Positions 25,291 through 37,411 of a stretch of DNA of 64,000 nt are shown here, in pieces. This DNA comes from Panagrolaimus kolymaensis. Lineage: Eukaryota > Nematoda > Chromadorea > Rhabditida > Panagrolaimidae. The position numbers were made by a program, and so were the translations under genes. Numbering within the stretch: the stretch's first letter is position 1; each line of letters begins with the position of its first letter. The notes under the pieces are model-generated. The model ran no database searches and was not told the DNA's origin. It saw nothing but the letters and a program-made list of their open reading frames with translations. The stretch lies in NCBI GenBank assembly GCA_028622995.1, contig JAJQJQ010000011.1, positions 1,364,001-1,428,000 of the forward strand, written 5' to 3'.

Positions 25291-26577
25291 ATGTGGTCAT
25301 CTTTGGTCCTTATTTTGGTTATTGTGCCTTTTCTCGTCGCAGCTCCTGTTTTACGTATGCTTTTTTTTACTTTCACTAAACACAAAAAATTTAAATCTTA
25401 TTACAGCCCTAAACGATGGTGGCAAATTTGTTATTCCATCTCATCATAACCAAGTTCCTGAAGGCTTTCAACATATTCAATACAACTTTGGACAAACGTA
25501 AGTTCCATAGTTTTTTTGGAAATGAAATAGATCCGAAGACTATTTTGTTTTTTGTTCTTTTTTTCGTTTTATTCGAAAATCAACTAAAATGATATTAAAA
25601 TGACGGTAATATCTGAAAAGTAGTTAGGTTTCATTTGGTATATCTTCTCCTTCCTCGTAACTTCCTCAACTTTAACTTCCATGTTTTTAAAAAATGACAT
25701 TGCGACCATAACTGTAGACAAATTTTTTTAGTGAAATAATTCTTTCTGGTGAAGATAAATTAAGCGGATATCTTTCAATTCCAATCAATGAAAATCACGC
25801 TTTCATTCAATTTTCATATCCTCATGGTGCAATTTCAAATCGACTTCACTCACAAAATATTAGTTTTTATTCCCCAAAAAGTAATGTCATTTTTCGTTGG
25901 AATCTTGAAGAAAATGTTTATAATGGCCATTCTTTACCTAATTCTTATTGCGCTTATGAAATTGGTATGTACCTCATTGTCACAAAATAGTGTAGGAAAT
26001 TGAGAATATTTTGTTTATAGATAAAATTGCTCCAGAATGTGGATTTTGGGGTCAAAGCGGAGATAAAAATGCTGCAAAGCTTACATTCAGAAAAGATGGA
26101 AATGTTTCATTTGGAATTCACTCATTAAATTTTTCTGTTCCTCAAGTTTTTGATCATTATGTTTACACCTTTGTTCCATTTTTCCTTTCATGGAATCACC
26201 CCGATGTTAATTTTACCTTAACTTTGGTATGAGTTTAAAAATTTTAAAAAAAGACTAAAATATTAGAATCCTCTTACTATTTTTAGAGTGAAGAAACTAA
26301 GCTTGCTTTTCACGTTCATCAATATGGTTATGAACCTTTGACTTCACCAGTAACTGCAACCGCTACTGAAGAACCTCAAACTTCTTCATTGCCAACACAA
26401 ATCCCAAAAACCACTAAAGTTGTTACCGAAAAACTTCAACCCCTTTCACAAGATTCAGAAATGGCAAAAGAATTGCTTGAAAATGATGATGATTTTATTC
26501 TTCCAGATTTCTTTGAAAATGGAACAATCGGTTATGATGGCTCATCAGGAATTGTTTGGCGAATTGAAAAGCCTTAA
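25291..26577 (+). CDS. Unrecognised secreted protein
   Basis: Five exons: 25291-25354, 25407-25497, 25732-25964, 26021-26226, 26287-26577; 294 residues. Starts with a clear signal peptide (MWSSLVLILVIVPFLVAAP). The mature part looks beta-rich, with alternating hydrophobic strands (GFQHIQYNFGQTEIILSG, YLSIPINENHAFIQFSYP, NVSFGIHSLNFSVPQ). It has two Cys (SYCAYE, PECGFW) and several N-glycosylation sequons, then a Thr/Ser/Pro-rich region (TATEEPQTSSLPTQIPKTT) and an acidic tail. A lectin-like sandwich is possible, but no family was recognised. No transmembrane anchor is seen after the signal peptide, so it is probably secreted. Confidence 0.75.
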
Positions 26578-27189
26578 CTATGTATTTCCTTTTTAAACTT
26601 TTTTAAAACTATAAAATCATATTTTAACATTTACATAAATATTTTTTATATGATAAAAGCAATCGATTGACCAGACATTTTTTTTATTACTGAACATAGT
26701 TCTACGAAAAAAAGACTCTATCAAACTTTATTTTTTCTTTATTGGTTTTGTGCGTTTGTCTTTCATACCATACAGTTAAATGGCACAAGTAAGAGCAGCC
26801 AATATTGTTACTTGCCAAAATCATAACAAGATTTCCCGCTAAAAAAAGTTTATTTTTTGGAACACTAAATATTCTTCTTTAAACTTTTATTGGGATGTTC
26901 GAAAATTGATGACCATTAAAATTTAATTTGCTCTTTTGTTTATTTTTGTTCTTGTGAAAAGCAATTAATGTTGTGGCTTCTAATATTTGATAAAAGCTTA
27001 ATAATATGTCCAACGATAGCAAGTCTGTCTCATAAAATTATAAACTCATTGTTTTAGCCATCTCGTAGTTTAGAACATTTTCCTACGTCCTGAATGCCTT
27101 TTAACTTTAAAAAAAACGGAACCGAAGTAGGGTTATAAAAATAATAAACCCGGCCATCTTTGGTTTAGAATCTTCATAGTTTTGTTATA
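26578..27189. other. Intergenic, no gene seen
   Basis: About 600 bp of A+T-rich spacer between two plus-strand orphan genes; no repeat or RNA gene recognised. Confidence 0.5.
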
Positions 27190-27943
27190 ATGAAATTCAA
27201 ACTAAATAATTCATTTTGTTATTGTAATGGCAAAAAATTCAAAAACAAACTGATTATATTCAAATATTTGTATTCATTAATGTTTATTCTTGTTGTTATT
27301 ATTATTATTGACATATATATTTTTGTATTCATTCAAGATAATAGCAAAATGATGCAAAAAGCAGAGTGTGATAATACAAATGCTTTATTATCATGGAATG
27401 ATTACATAGAATTGCATGAAAACTGTACTGATTATAAAAAAGTATGTTTATGGCGAAAAATGAAAATAGCTTATTTTAAACAGAATATTTTAGATTATAA
27501 ATATATTTTCCATGGAGAGTGTATGCTATAATTTTTCTAGAAACTCTATTCATTTTGCTTTTATTAAAAACTTGGAACAAGGTTACGAAAAATTATATCA
27601 AAAAATGTTATATCAGAATGAAATAAAAAGCTGTATGTTTAGCTATGCAAAAAATGTGATCTTACCACAACAAGAGATATATGAGAGTTTGGCAACGTTT
27701 TCCCTAATTCTTTTAATAATACTGTTATTCGTAATTATAAGAATATTTCACCTGAATACGGATGTCCCCGAATTAGAATATACGTCCCAAATTAATAAAA
27801 TTTTAATAATGACATTCTTTGTGTTTATTGTGAAAATTCCAAGTATCTGTTTAGCGGTGTCAGAATATAATAATCTTTTTAAAACTTTTAATTTGAAAAA
27901 GAATGATATTTTTGACGATCGAAATTTTATATTGCTTTGTTAA
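27190..27943 (+). CDS. Unrecognised multi-pass membrane protein
   Basis: Two exons, 27190-27441 and 27494-27943, joined in phase across a 52-bp intron; 233 residues. Hydrophobic segments lie at about 24-51, 160-182 and 195-217. A Cys-containing loop of about 105 residues lies between the first two, with N-glycosylation sequons (NCT, NFS), so that loop is probably extracellular. The composition is very rich in Ile, Lys and Asn, following the A+T-rich DNA. No family recognised. Its end lies only 121 bp from the end of the convergent GPCR gene. Confidence 0.6.
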
Positions 27944-28064
27944 ACTTTTTTTTAAAATAAATCCTTCTTCTTGTCGTTTAAAATATTTCCATAAAATTCT
28001 GTTATTACTAGGCTCTTTAAAGAATATTAAAATCACATTATTTTTTATTTACATAAATATTTTT

Positions 28065-29687
28065 TTATACAAAATGAATTCCATCACATGATGAATCAGA
28101 ATTGATTGAATCCGAATCTGATTCATATTGAAAAGATGTAATTGGAATTAAAACAGGTGAAGGCACTTGCAAGAAATTCTTATTTTTTAAACGCTTTGGT
28201 TTTGGACTTGGTAATAAAAATTCTACATTATCTTGGTTTGAAAGAGTCGTGCTTGATGAAACTTGATGAGTTGAAGCTTCACTTTGTCGACTTGAAAGAG
28301 TTTCAGATGGACTTTGGAAACTGTTTCGACGATTATTAAAACTTGTTATTTTTAATATTCTCATCCCAATAAAAAGTACTGGCTCTTTGAGGGATGGAAA
28401 ACGATGTCTCTTCCAAAATGGCAAAGGTTCTTGTTTCGGTTTATCAAATTCAATACCAGGAAAGCGGCAACCATAAATAATAAAAAGTTCCTTCCTATAA
28501 AAAATTATGGTTTAATTATTTTAAACATCATAAGTATCTTATACTGCTCTTCACTCTTATTGGTTGTTCAAAAAACTTACCTAAAATCTTTTCCAAAAAT
28601 AATATAAATAACAAAATTAATTGAGCTATTTACAATTGCAAGAAAGTTGGTTGCTTCCCGTGAAAACATGTAAAAAGTTTTGTGTTGAATAATAAGATAT
28701 TCAACTCCAACTAAATGTTCCAATAAAGTCATAAAAAATCCCCAAAAATTACAAAGTAAAAATATTAAAACGATAACCACCAAAACAATGGAAGCTTCAC
28801 GAGATTTTTCGCGGAGTTCTGATAGCCTTAAAAATAATAAGAATTATCATTAAATTTTCATGTCAATGCAAAACTTACTGTAACTTTTTATTATTTGCCA
28901 ATCTTTTCAGTGATTTCTTAATGGTATAAGCAATAATAAAATTTAAAATAAATAACATTAAAAATGGCAAAAATACCATAATAATTTGAGTCATCCATAA
29001 ACTATAAATTTTTCCATATATTGGATTTTTGGATAATTGACTCGGTAATAAAATATATGCTTGCCAATTGATTCCTTGATTCGCACAATTTTCATTTCGG
29101 TAAACTTCAAGTTCAAAAAATTTTGTTGAATTAAATAAAATTGAAAAGCAAGTTACTATAAGAATTGTAAAGGCTGCGAAACGACTCGTGCAAAAACGTT
29201 TTGATAGTCGTGGATAACAAACTGCAAGAAAGCGTTCGAGTGTAACGGCAAGAGTTGTGTAAACGCTTCCAGTTTGGGATATATGAGAAAGGGCGAAAGC
29301 AAAACGAAGGTAAGTTAACCAAGCAATATAAAGATTTATGGCTTCAAAATATTCGATAATGTATTCGATGCCGTAAATAGAAAATGCTGTTATAATGAGG
29401 CATGAATCAAATATGGCCAAAGCTGTGAGAAACATATTATTTGGCGATCGCATACCTGGTCGAGTTAAAATTATCACCGTGGAAATATTCCCAAAAATTC
29501 CAAATAAACCAATAAGAGTGCCAATGACGCTAACCATAAAAAATTTAATCTAAAAATATTTGTTTTAACATTTGTCATATTACTTTGGGATGCAAACCTC
29601 CAAAAAATCATGTGGCTCTAATCCGCAATCAGCTTCATGATCACCTCCAATTGATGGAACCATTTCATGACTTGCATTTTCAAACAT
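28065..29687 (-). CDS. FMRFamide-receptor-like neuropeptide GPCR
   Basis: Four minus-strand exons: 29687-29598, 29549-28879, 28826-28581, 28494-28065; 478 residues. It shows class A rhodopsin-type features. The extracellular N-terminus has an NAS sequon. TM1 is [19 protein letters not shown] and TM2 follows [14 protein letters not shown]3 ends in [10 protein letters not shown] (ERF in place of DRY), and TM5 is [22 protein letters not shown]6 follows the [11 protein letters not shown] loop, and TM7 ends [16 protein letters not shown]. The C-tail is long, Ser-rich and cytoplasmic, with many potential phosphorylation sites. The pattern fits nematode FRPR/DMSR-type peptide receptors; the ligand cannot be told. 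A near-identical fragment occurs at 1-234. Confidence 0.88.
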
Positions 29688-32600
29688 TTTTTTAATCCAC
29701 CTTTAGATCCTTGTTTTTCGTCTTATTTTTTTGACCTTTGAAGACGTCATCGAAGAAGCCCTTTCGCTTGCATCGTTTAAAGATGCCAAAAACTAAAAAA
29801 GAGTAATCTTAAAAACACTACAGCAAAAATTGAAGCCATACTAAAAAATGAAGAAAAAAAGTCAACCATTGTTTGCAAAGAAAAAAAGGGTTTCTAATTG
29901 AAAAAGAGCGAGTGTTCTTTTTCTTTCGACAATACACACGACACGTTGCTGCGTTTCGTTTGCTTTTTTTCCTGGTACTTGGAATTTTTATATAAAAAAT
30001 TTAAGTAAAAAATGCTTAAAAGTGGATGAAGACTTCTTTATTTGTAAAAAAAAAAGCAAACATAAAAGAGTAAAATTGAGAAATCAAAAAAAACATGCTT
30101 GAATGAATTTTTATTTTTAGAGCTTTTTGCACACGACTCAATTTTAGATTGGAAAAAATTAAAGTTAATGTGGTAAAATTTAAGTAACAATTAGCTGTTT
30201 TAAAATTAATTCAAAGTACAAATGAGCTACAGAGTTTTTAATGTCATCCACAAAGAATTAATTTTAATTTTAACTATGACTTTAAAAATTGTTTTTAAAA
30301 GGATTTATTTATCACTAAAAAAACAATTACCAAAGGTTATAACACTCAAGGGAAGCCAGAACCAAAATAAAAAAAACAAATCACTTAAATTTATTGTATT
30401 TCTGAAGCTATTAAAAAACCGCGTCAAACCATTTAAAAAAATAAAACTCAATTGAACTTAATCGTTTTTAAATACTACAACAAAAAGAAGCTAAAAAAAG
30501 AAATTTACAAAGCCTTTAATAACTTTCTTAAAATTCAAAGTTCTTTTTTCCTTTTTTGTTTGAAGGTTTGTAAAAATATGTAATTCTTTTGTTGTTGTTA
30601 AAAAAACAAGCCAGTATTTAAACAGAAGATAATTGTATTTTCAAAACAAATTATAAATCTGCGTTTTTAAGGTTTCGCACATTTTTTGTTTGTTTATTAT
30701 AACAATGGCTAAAAAATGGTCGTTAAACTTGAAGGTTTAAATCGAGTTTAAAATATTTCAAATAAAGGCCAGAAAAGCAATGTTTCTGGAAAAACAAATA
30801 AGTAAAAAATAAAATCATAACTAGAAAATACTACTAACGAGAAAGTAAAATTTAAAAATAATTTTTTATTCCAAAAGCCCATAAACCCTGATTTAACATT
30901 AAAACAATTTTTAACTTTTTTAAAGTTTAAATAATCGCAGCAGAAAAAATCGCTGAATCCATTAATGAGTTGGAGGTGGTTGGTTTTTGGACGATAATGC
31001 CTTCAAAAATTTTAACTTTTATTCATTCACAAATTTTAACCACATTTTTTTTCTTAGAAACAGGAAAGAGTTCGAATACCACTTTGCCATGCCTGAAATT
31101 TTAATGATCTCGCGAATGCTTTTCTCAAAAAAATTTCCTTGTTTTCTTATTCTGGCTTCAAAACACAGTTTAAAATTTTCAAACAAAAAAAACTAAAAAG
31201 TCACAAATTCCTGCCTCTTGAGTTTAATTGCAAAAACCTTTCCAAAGAAATAAGTCTAGTCTCATGAGAGATGAATAACTGTCAGCTGCTTATCAGTCAT
31301 CAAAATATTTAATATGAAAAAGTTTAATTCGAAAAGACAACACAAAATTTTGGAATTTAAAAAAAAAGTAATTGGGGAATCGTATGATATTTAAAGCTGA
31401 GAGTCAAATTTAGGCAACAAAAAGTTTTTATTAAAACTCAATAACAAGGAGTACTCAAAAAGTAATAAGAGCACCCAAAACTTAAAAAACATCTACTTCG
31501 CTTTTTTAAAGATTTTAATTGATCCCTTTTTTATTGCTTAAAAAACAGTGTACATACACACGAGGAGCGTCACACATTTAATTTCCTAATAATTATGACT
31601 TTCAGATTTAAAAAATTAAATGGCTGTATTATTTTGTCTTTTATTTTTCCGGTTCACTACCATATAATTTTTAAAACGCCTTCGAGAAATTTGTTTCTAG
31701 AAAAAATTTCTCTCAATTTAATAAACACGTGAAACAAAAAAAGTTAAGGCTGCACTGACGACTCGTTAGAAAAAGAATCTGACACTCACTCACGGATTCA
31801 AACTTAAAACAAAAGCGTGAAACTGCTAGACCGAAAAACAAAAAAAAAAGACAATGGTCACATGCCAGAGAGCCCGAGCACCATTTTAGAACTTGCCCGT
31901 GGCATAAGTCTAACCCATAACCACCAAAATGCTAACCTCAGACGGACGCAAAAAAAAGCGTCAAAACTTTTTAAAACTAATTTGCGTCCTAAAAAATTTG
32001 TTGAAAAAAACAAGGAAAAAACAAACGTTCGTTAAAATAAAAAAATAAGGACAAGAAGAAAAAAAGTCGGTTCATTAGGGCCATAAAATAAAAGCAAGGA
32101 AAAAATAGCGCTTTTAAATAAATGTAAACGGATGGAAAGGATTATAAGCAAAAAAAATGGTGAAGAAGATTGCTCCATATAAAATTTCTTGTAATCTTAA
32201 AATAGTAATAAATTTACGCAAATCTTTGACCCATGAAAAAGAAGAAACCTATGTTCATTTATTTGTGTTCAAATGATGAATATGATCTTATTTCTAAAAA
32301 AACTCTTATTCTTTTTTATAAATAGATATTAATCCAGGAAGAATGTATTTGGATTCAAAAAAGCGCTTAATAAAATAAAACTGACAACAACAATTGGCAG
32401 AAAAATAAACATACAATCAAAAAACGCTTTAAAGTTAAAAAGAAAAAAGCTCCTCATTTAGTCAAAATTTTTGATTTCAAAAATGTTTCAAACTTCCTTG
32501 TACTTACTTATAAACATTTGCTTTAAACCCATTTATGTTTTTAAATAACTACCTAAAATTTTATCTTTCTAAAAAATATAATGTTCCTCAACATGATATC

Positions 32601-34450
32601 ATTCTGCTAAAATTTTTCCTCTTCTATTTTTTTGGAGAAAATAAATTTTTTTAAAGCGTTTAGAAAGAATAAAATAGTCCACCAATGAGAAAAAAGATGA
32701 CGAGGTTTTTTTCTCTATCATTTTCGAGAGGATTTAGATTGGTTGGCATGAGAAATAGAGGGAAGCAAAATCATGGATAATAAACACACCTACACCTAAC
32801 ATCCATAAAAAAAAATAATAGTAAGAAAAATCAAGGAAACAAAAAAAGTTATTCCAAAACGATTATTATTTATAGTTTTTGATATCATGATCTTTGAAAA
32901 TTGTTCAATACGAATTTCCCATATAAGTTTACATAAGTTTAAATTTCATGAAAATTATTTGTAAACAAAGGTAAAAGAAAAAATAATTATTTCAAAAACG
33001 TAAACAACTTTTTGGTTAGCCAAATACGCATACATATACTTTGGGTTTTATTACAGAAGACAGTAATTGCAGGTAACATCAAAAGTTAATAAATAGAAGT
33101 AAATGACAAACCGGAAGTATGAGATTATGAAGTTCTCAACGATAACCGTTTATTATAATCCTAATTTTTTAGTTGAAAAGTGTTATTGCGGAAGCAAATA
33201 TTACGTTAATAGTCAGTCTATTAAGTTTGATGAAATTCGTATTTTGGGCTAAAAAAATAAGCATCTTTCTCGAATTTGGATTTAAAATATATATCAGAAA
33301 ATTTAATAAATTGATCAACAGTCTTTAAAGTCTTTATTATACAACTTAATTCCAAAAAGGTATGAATACAAAAACAAAGAACCATCTTACCAAATTTTCT
33401 CTTTTTTAAAATTATTACCGGAAGTAAAAACGTAATAACTTTTCTTTTAAAAAAGTAAGAAGTTTCTTTCTTTTTATTTTATTATTCTTTTATGGACAAT
33501 ACAATTGCAAAAGCCAAAATCTAATAATAGATATTTAAAATAATTTAAAGAAACACGTGTTTGCAAAAGTATGAAGAACATTTTTTAAAAAGAAATTCGT
33601 TTTCATAAATCCAAAAGTTTTTATTGCAAAAAAGAAAAAGAAATTTCAATAAAATCATTCAACCGAAATAAACACATATTTGCAAAGAGAGCATAACATT
33701 AAAAAAATGATTATGTATGTAGTTTAAGAATTTCTTCAAAGCTTTTTAAAAAGATTGTAAACGATTTTTCCAAAATGACATAACTGAGGATGGATGATAC
33801 CATACATAAATGAAAGCTTTGCCATTTTGAAAATTATCATCGGTTTTGTTAAAAATTTGTGGTCTCTTCGCGTTTTTTTGTAATTAAAAGCTTTTCATTC
33901 ACAAAGCATTTTCCTGACTTGGTTAATGGCGACATGTCAAACAACATGGGACCTTTGTCAATTTAGGGAGTTCCAACACACTTGTTTATTTTGATAATGA
34001 TGCAAATGCTCCTTAAAAGCAAATATGTTTATAAGCAACAGTCGTAGTCTATTGATTGGTTTTGAAAAGCTTTCGTATGTACGTAAATGATTTTGCTTTT
34101 TGGAAATTTTGATATTTTTATTGTAATAAAAGTTGTATTCTGTACACCTTCTTATGGTGTTCATTCAATGACAAAATTTTTCGGTCATTTTTGAATCCAA
34201 TTAAGAAAAATAATAATTTGAACACTTAGTTCGGTCAAAAACAAACACATAGTTTATTTCTTCAACAATGTTGTAATTTTTGATGTTTAAAGAACCTTTT
34301 CTCTCACTCTTTAGTTTTCTTATCACATTTACTGCGTCTTTGATTTCTTTGATCGAATATTTCCACGATTTTTATTAGTTTTTGCTGTTGTTTCACTAAA
34401 TCTTGAATCAAAGGATTTTTACGGGTTGTTAGTAAATTATCAATAACATT
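29688..34450. other. 4.8-kb gene desert
   Basis: No exon with family resemblance on either strand. The plus strand is A-rich for long stretches (for example 31740-32160 and 30280-30480). Short open frames such as 30222-30455 and 31817-32035 are Lys/Asn-rich and look like composition effects. A GC-richer patch around 31745-31960 is the only contrast. It could hold distal 5' exons, regulatory sequence for the flanking GPCR and transporter, or decayed transposons. Confidence 0.5.
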
Positions 34451-35488
34451 ATGCATTCAGATAGCAATAAAATTGGAATTTTTGAAGCCATTGCTTATTG
34501 CCTGGGTGATATTATTGGATCAGGTTTGTTCTCTATAAAAGAATCAAGATAAATCTTTGAGATTGTAACTTTATGATTTTAGGAATCTTTGTATCTCCAA
34601 CATCAGTGCTTCAACATAGTGGCAGCGTAGGGCTTTCATTAATTATGTGGACAATTGGAGCCTTAATTGCATTATTTGGTGCGCTCGTTTACATTGAATT
34701 GGGTAAAATTTTAAAATTTCGGTTATACTAAACTATACAATTCCCTTAGGTACATCCATTCGTAAATCAGGATGTGATTTTGCTTATTTAACTCATGTAA
34801 AATGGAATCCCATTGCTGCAGCATTTCTTTTTGTTGCCACAACTTTAACTTATCCTGCAATTTTGTCTATCCACACTATGGCTTTTGGAGAATATTTTGT
34901 TAAAGGAATTAATGAAGCTTTCAACAAAAATTTAGAAACATCAGGAAATATTCCGCGTTTAGTTGGATTTACTGCTTTACTGCCTCTTGCATTTATTAAT
35001 TTATTTTCTTTGAAAAAATTTGCGGGTCGATTCCAGATTGTTGCGACCATTGTAAAATTTTTAGTTATTTTAATTATTATTGGAACAGGTTTTTGGTTTA
35101 TGGTTGTCAAAGGTAAAAACAAAAGCTGGCATTGGTTATCTCGAAAAGGATGCTTACGAAGTTTATGAATTCAAAAAAATTTGTGTTTTGATTTTTAGGA
35201 AGAACAGAAAATTTCCATAATAGCTTTAATGGAACTTCAACAAATCCTAATGATATTATTTTGGGCCTTTACAATGGCTTATTCGCATACGACGGCTTTG
35301 ATGTTCTCAATTTTGGAACTGAAGAAATTGATAATCCACGTCGAACATTACCAATAGCAGTTTTTGTTGGAATTGGATTATCTGCATTTGTTTATATTTC
35401 CATGAATTTAGCATATTTTTCTATTTTAAGCGTTGAAGAATTCAAGGCTTCGAACACTGTAGGTGATTGGTTAACTTTTGAAGGTTGA
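34451..35488 (+). CDS. Truncated SLC7/LAT-type amino acid transporter
   Basis: Exons 34451-34523, 34583-34702, 34750-35112, 35199-35488; about 281 residues. The start matches light-chain amino acid transporters: [23 protein letters not shown] contains the substrate-binding GSGIF in TM1. [27 protein letters not shown] and the later [27 protein letters not shown] (TM6 plus loop) also fit. Family members have 12 TM segments and about 500 residues; this frame stops with TGA after about seven, just past [11 protein letters not shown]. No trace of the remaining segments follows, and the next gene begins 23 bp later. It is probably a decayed or truncated gene; a short functional product is not excluded. 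Confidence 0.8.
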
Positions 35489-35511
35489 AAAGCCATTCAA
35501 GTTTGTGAAAG

Positions 35512-36626
35512 ATGCCACGATTTTTCTATGAATATAAAGAAGAAAAACCTAACACCGTTTTCGTTGTCACAGGAGCAAATCGAGGTACGAGTTTTAAATG
35601 TCTTAAAATAGTCATAGTGAATTTCTAGGACTTGGCTATGGTATTGTTGAAAAGATTGCAGTAACCGTAGATAATGGCATCATTTACATAACAGGTATGG
35701 ACAACTTGTCATAGCGTATTTATTTTTGAACAATTAATTTTCAGCCCTCGAAGAAGCCGATGGCAAAGAAGCAGTTGAAACTTTAAAAGACACACTTGGA
35801 AAAAGTTTAAAATGTGAACTTCGTTATTGCGAACTCGATATCGTCGATGAAATCTCATGTCAAAAAATGGCTAATCGTTTGAAAGAAGCCCATGGCGGAT
35901 TTGATGTTCTCATTAACAATGCAGGAATTGCATTACCTAATGCTCCTCCGGCCAAACAAGCTCAAATTTCAGTGGATATTAATTATTATGGAACAAAAAG
36001 AATAATTTTATCGTTGCTTCCATTATTTCGAACAGAAGCAAAAATTATTACAATTTGTAGCCAAAAAGGTGTTATGAAAGGAAATTATGCTCAAAGGCAT
36101 ATTGAAAAGCTTAAAAATGCTACAAGTGATAAAGATATCGATGAATTTGTGGAGGAATACATTCAGTAAGTTGAAAAGAACAAAAATTTAGAATTGATTA
36201 GATAAAAGTTTAACGAAGCCAAACCCGAAAAGGAACTTTTCTCAACTTACATTAAAAAATTGCCATTTAATCCTTGAAATTATTTTAGATGTTCCAAAGA
36301 TAATACTCGAAAAGAAAATGGTTTTCCAGAGAGTGGATACGGTGTTTCAAAAACAGCTGCCATTGCTTTAGCATTTTTACACCATCGTCAATATAAAAAT
36401 CTTGGACTTAAATTTTATGCTGTAAGCTTTCATCTTACAAAAAAAACATCAACTATAGTTATTTTTTTAGTGTTGCCCCGGTTATGTTAATACTGTAATG
36501 ACTAATAATAATAACTTTTTGTCGATACAAGATGGCGCTGATACTCCATTTTATCTTGCCACTGATCCTGATGCACCACCAGAAGGCAGTTTTGTTTATC
36601 TTCGAAAACCCATCAACTGGTATTAA
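35512..36626 (+). CDS. Carbonyl reductase-like short-chain dehydrogenase, copy 1
   Basis: Exons 35512-35584, 35629-35694, 35745-36165, 36289-36421, 36471-36626; 282 residues (carbonyl reductase 1 is about 277). Classical SDR features: the cofactor motif TGANRGLGYG, DVLINNAGIA, the catalytic Ser in IITICSQ and the active-site YGVSK. The insertion between them (AQRHIEKLKNATSDKDIDEFVEEYIQ) is typical of the CBR/SDR21C group, as is the ending CPGYVNT...PEGSFVYLRKPINWY. Expected role: NADPH-dependent reduction of carbonyl compounds in the cytosol. The ATG lies only 23 bp after the stop of the truncated transporter, so transcription may be shared. It has the same exon structure as the second copy at 37412. 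Confidence 0.92.
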
Positions 36627-37411
36627 AAACGGTTAAAACTTTCTATTTTAATTTTAACCAAATATGTATATGAGCTTGTATTAATAAAAATTCTTGCTTT
36701 TCATATTTTATTTGGTGCAAAAAAATAATAAAAAAATAAAGAAACAGCGTTCCTGAAATTAGAAAGAAATTGCTTCATAGTTAATGAGAACTTCTTCCGA
36801 GATAATCCATCGGAAGCAATTTTTTGATAAGTAACACACCTCTTAATATCGGAAGTGTATAATCAAATGAAACTGAATCATGGCCTAATACCATAATCAT
36901 TTGTCGTATGATTTAGATGACTAAAAATGGTGTGCTAATGCAAGATAATTTTATCAAAAGAACAAGCCTTTTTTCTAAAAAAATAATTTGTTGAGAAATA
37001 AAGGAAGCTACATAAGATTAAATTAGAAGCCAAAGGTTATCAATAAACAAAAAAAAAACAGTGGCATCCAAAGATCGTGTTCACTTATTTTTTCTGCAAC
37101 CTTGCATTCAATCACCCATCATTTTCTTCATTTCCAAACATTTTTAACCCTTCACCCTCATCACGCTTATCAGATTAGTCCACAGTAAAAAAAGATAACA
37201 GAAAACAACAAAAAAAACTGTGGAACCTTCATGTTTGCTTACTACTTACTCTTTCACAACAGAAAAAGCTTAAACAAAAAGTTCAATGACGCTTTAACTC
37301 ATAATTTTTCTATTTATAATAATTTTTTTCAAGAAGATAGATTATTTTAGGTAATTTACTATTTTCTTCAACAACAGGAACTTCTAAAGCTTCAGAAATC
37401 CATTTAAAAAA
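36627..37411. other. Spacer between the two SDR copies
   Basis: 785 bp of A+T-rich sequence with a C-rich patch near 37080-37180; presumably the 3' end of copy 1 and the promoter of copy 2. No trace of a transporter remnant was seen here, unlike upstream of copy 1. Confidence 0.5.

Noticed and set aside
30222..32035. Lys/Asn-rich frames of about 70 codons in the gene desert (30222-30455, 31817-32035).
   Set aside because: Composition follows the A-rich strand, no splice-linked partners, no family similarity.
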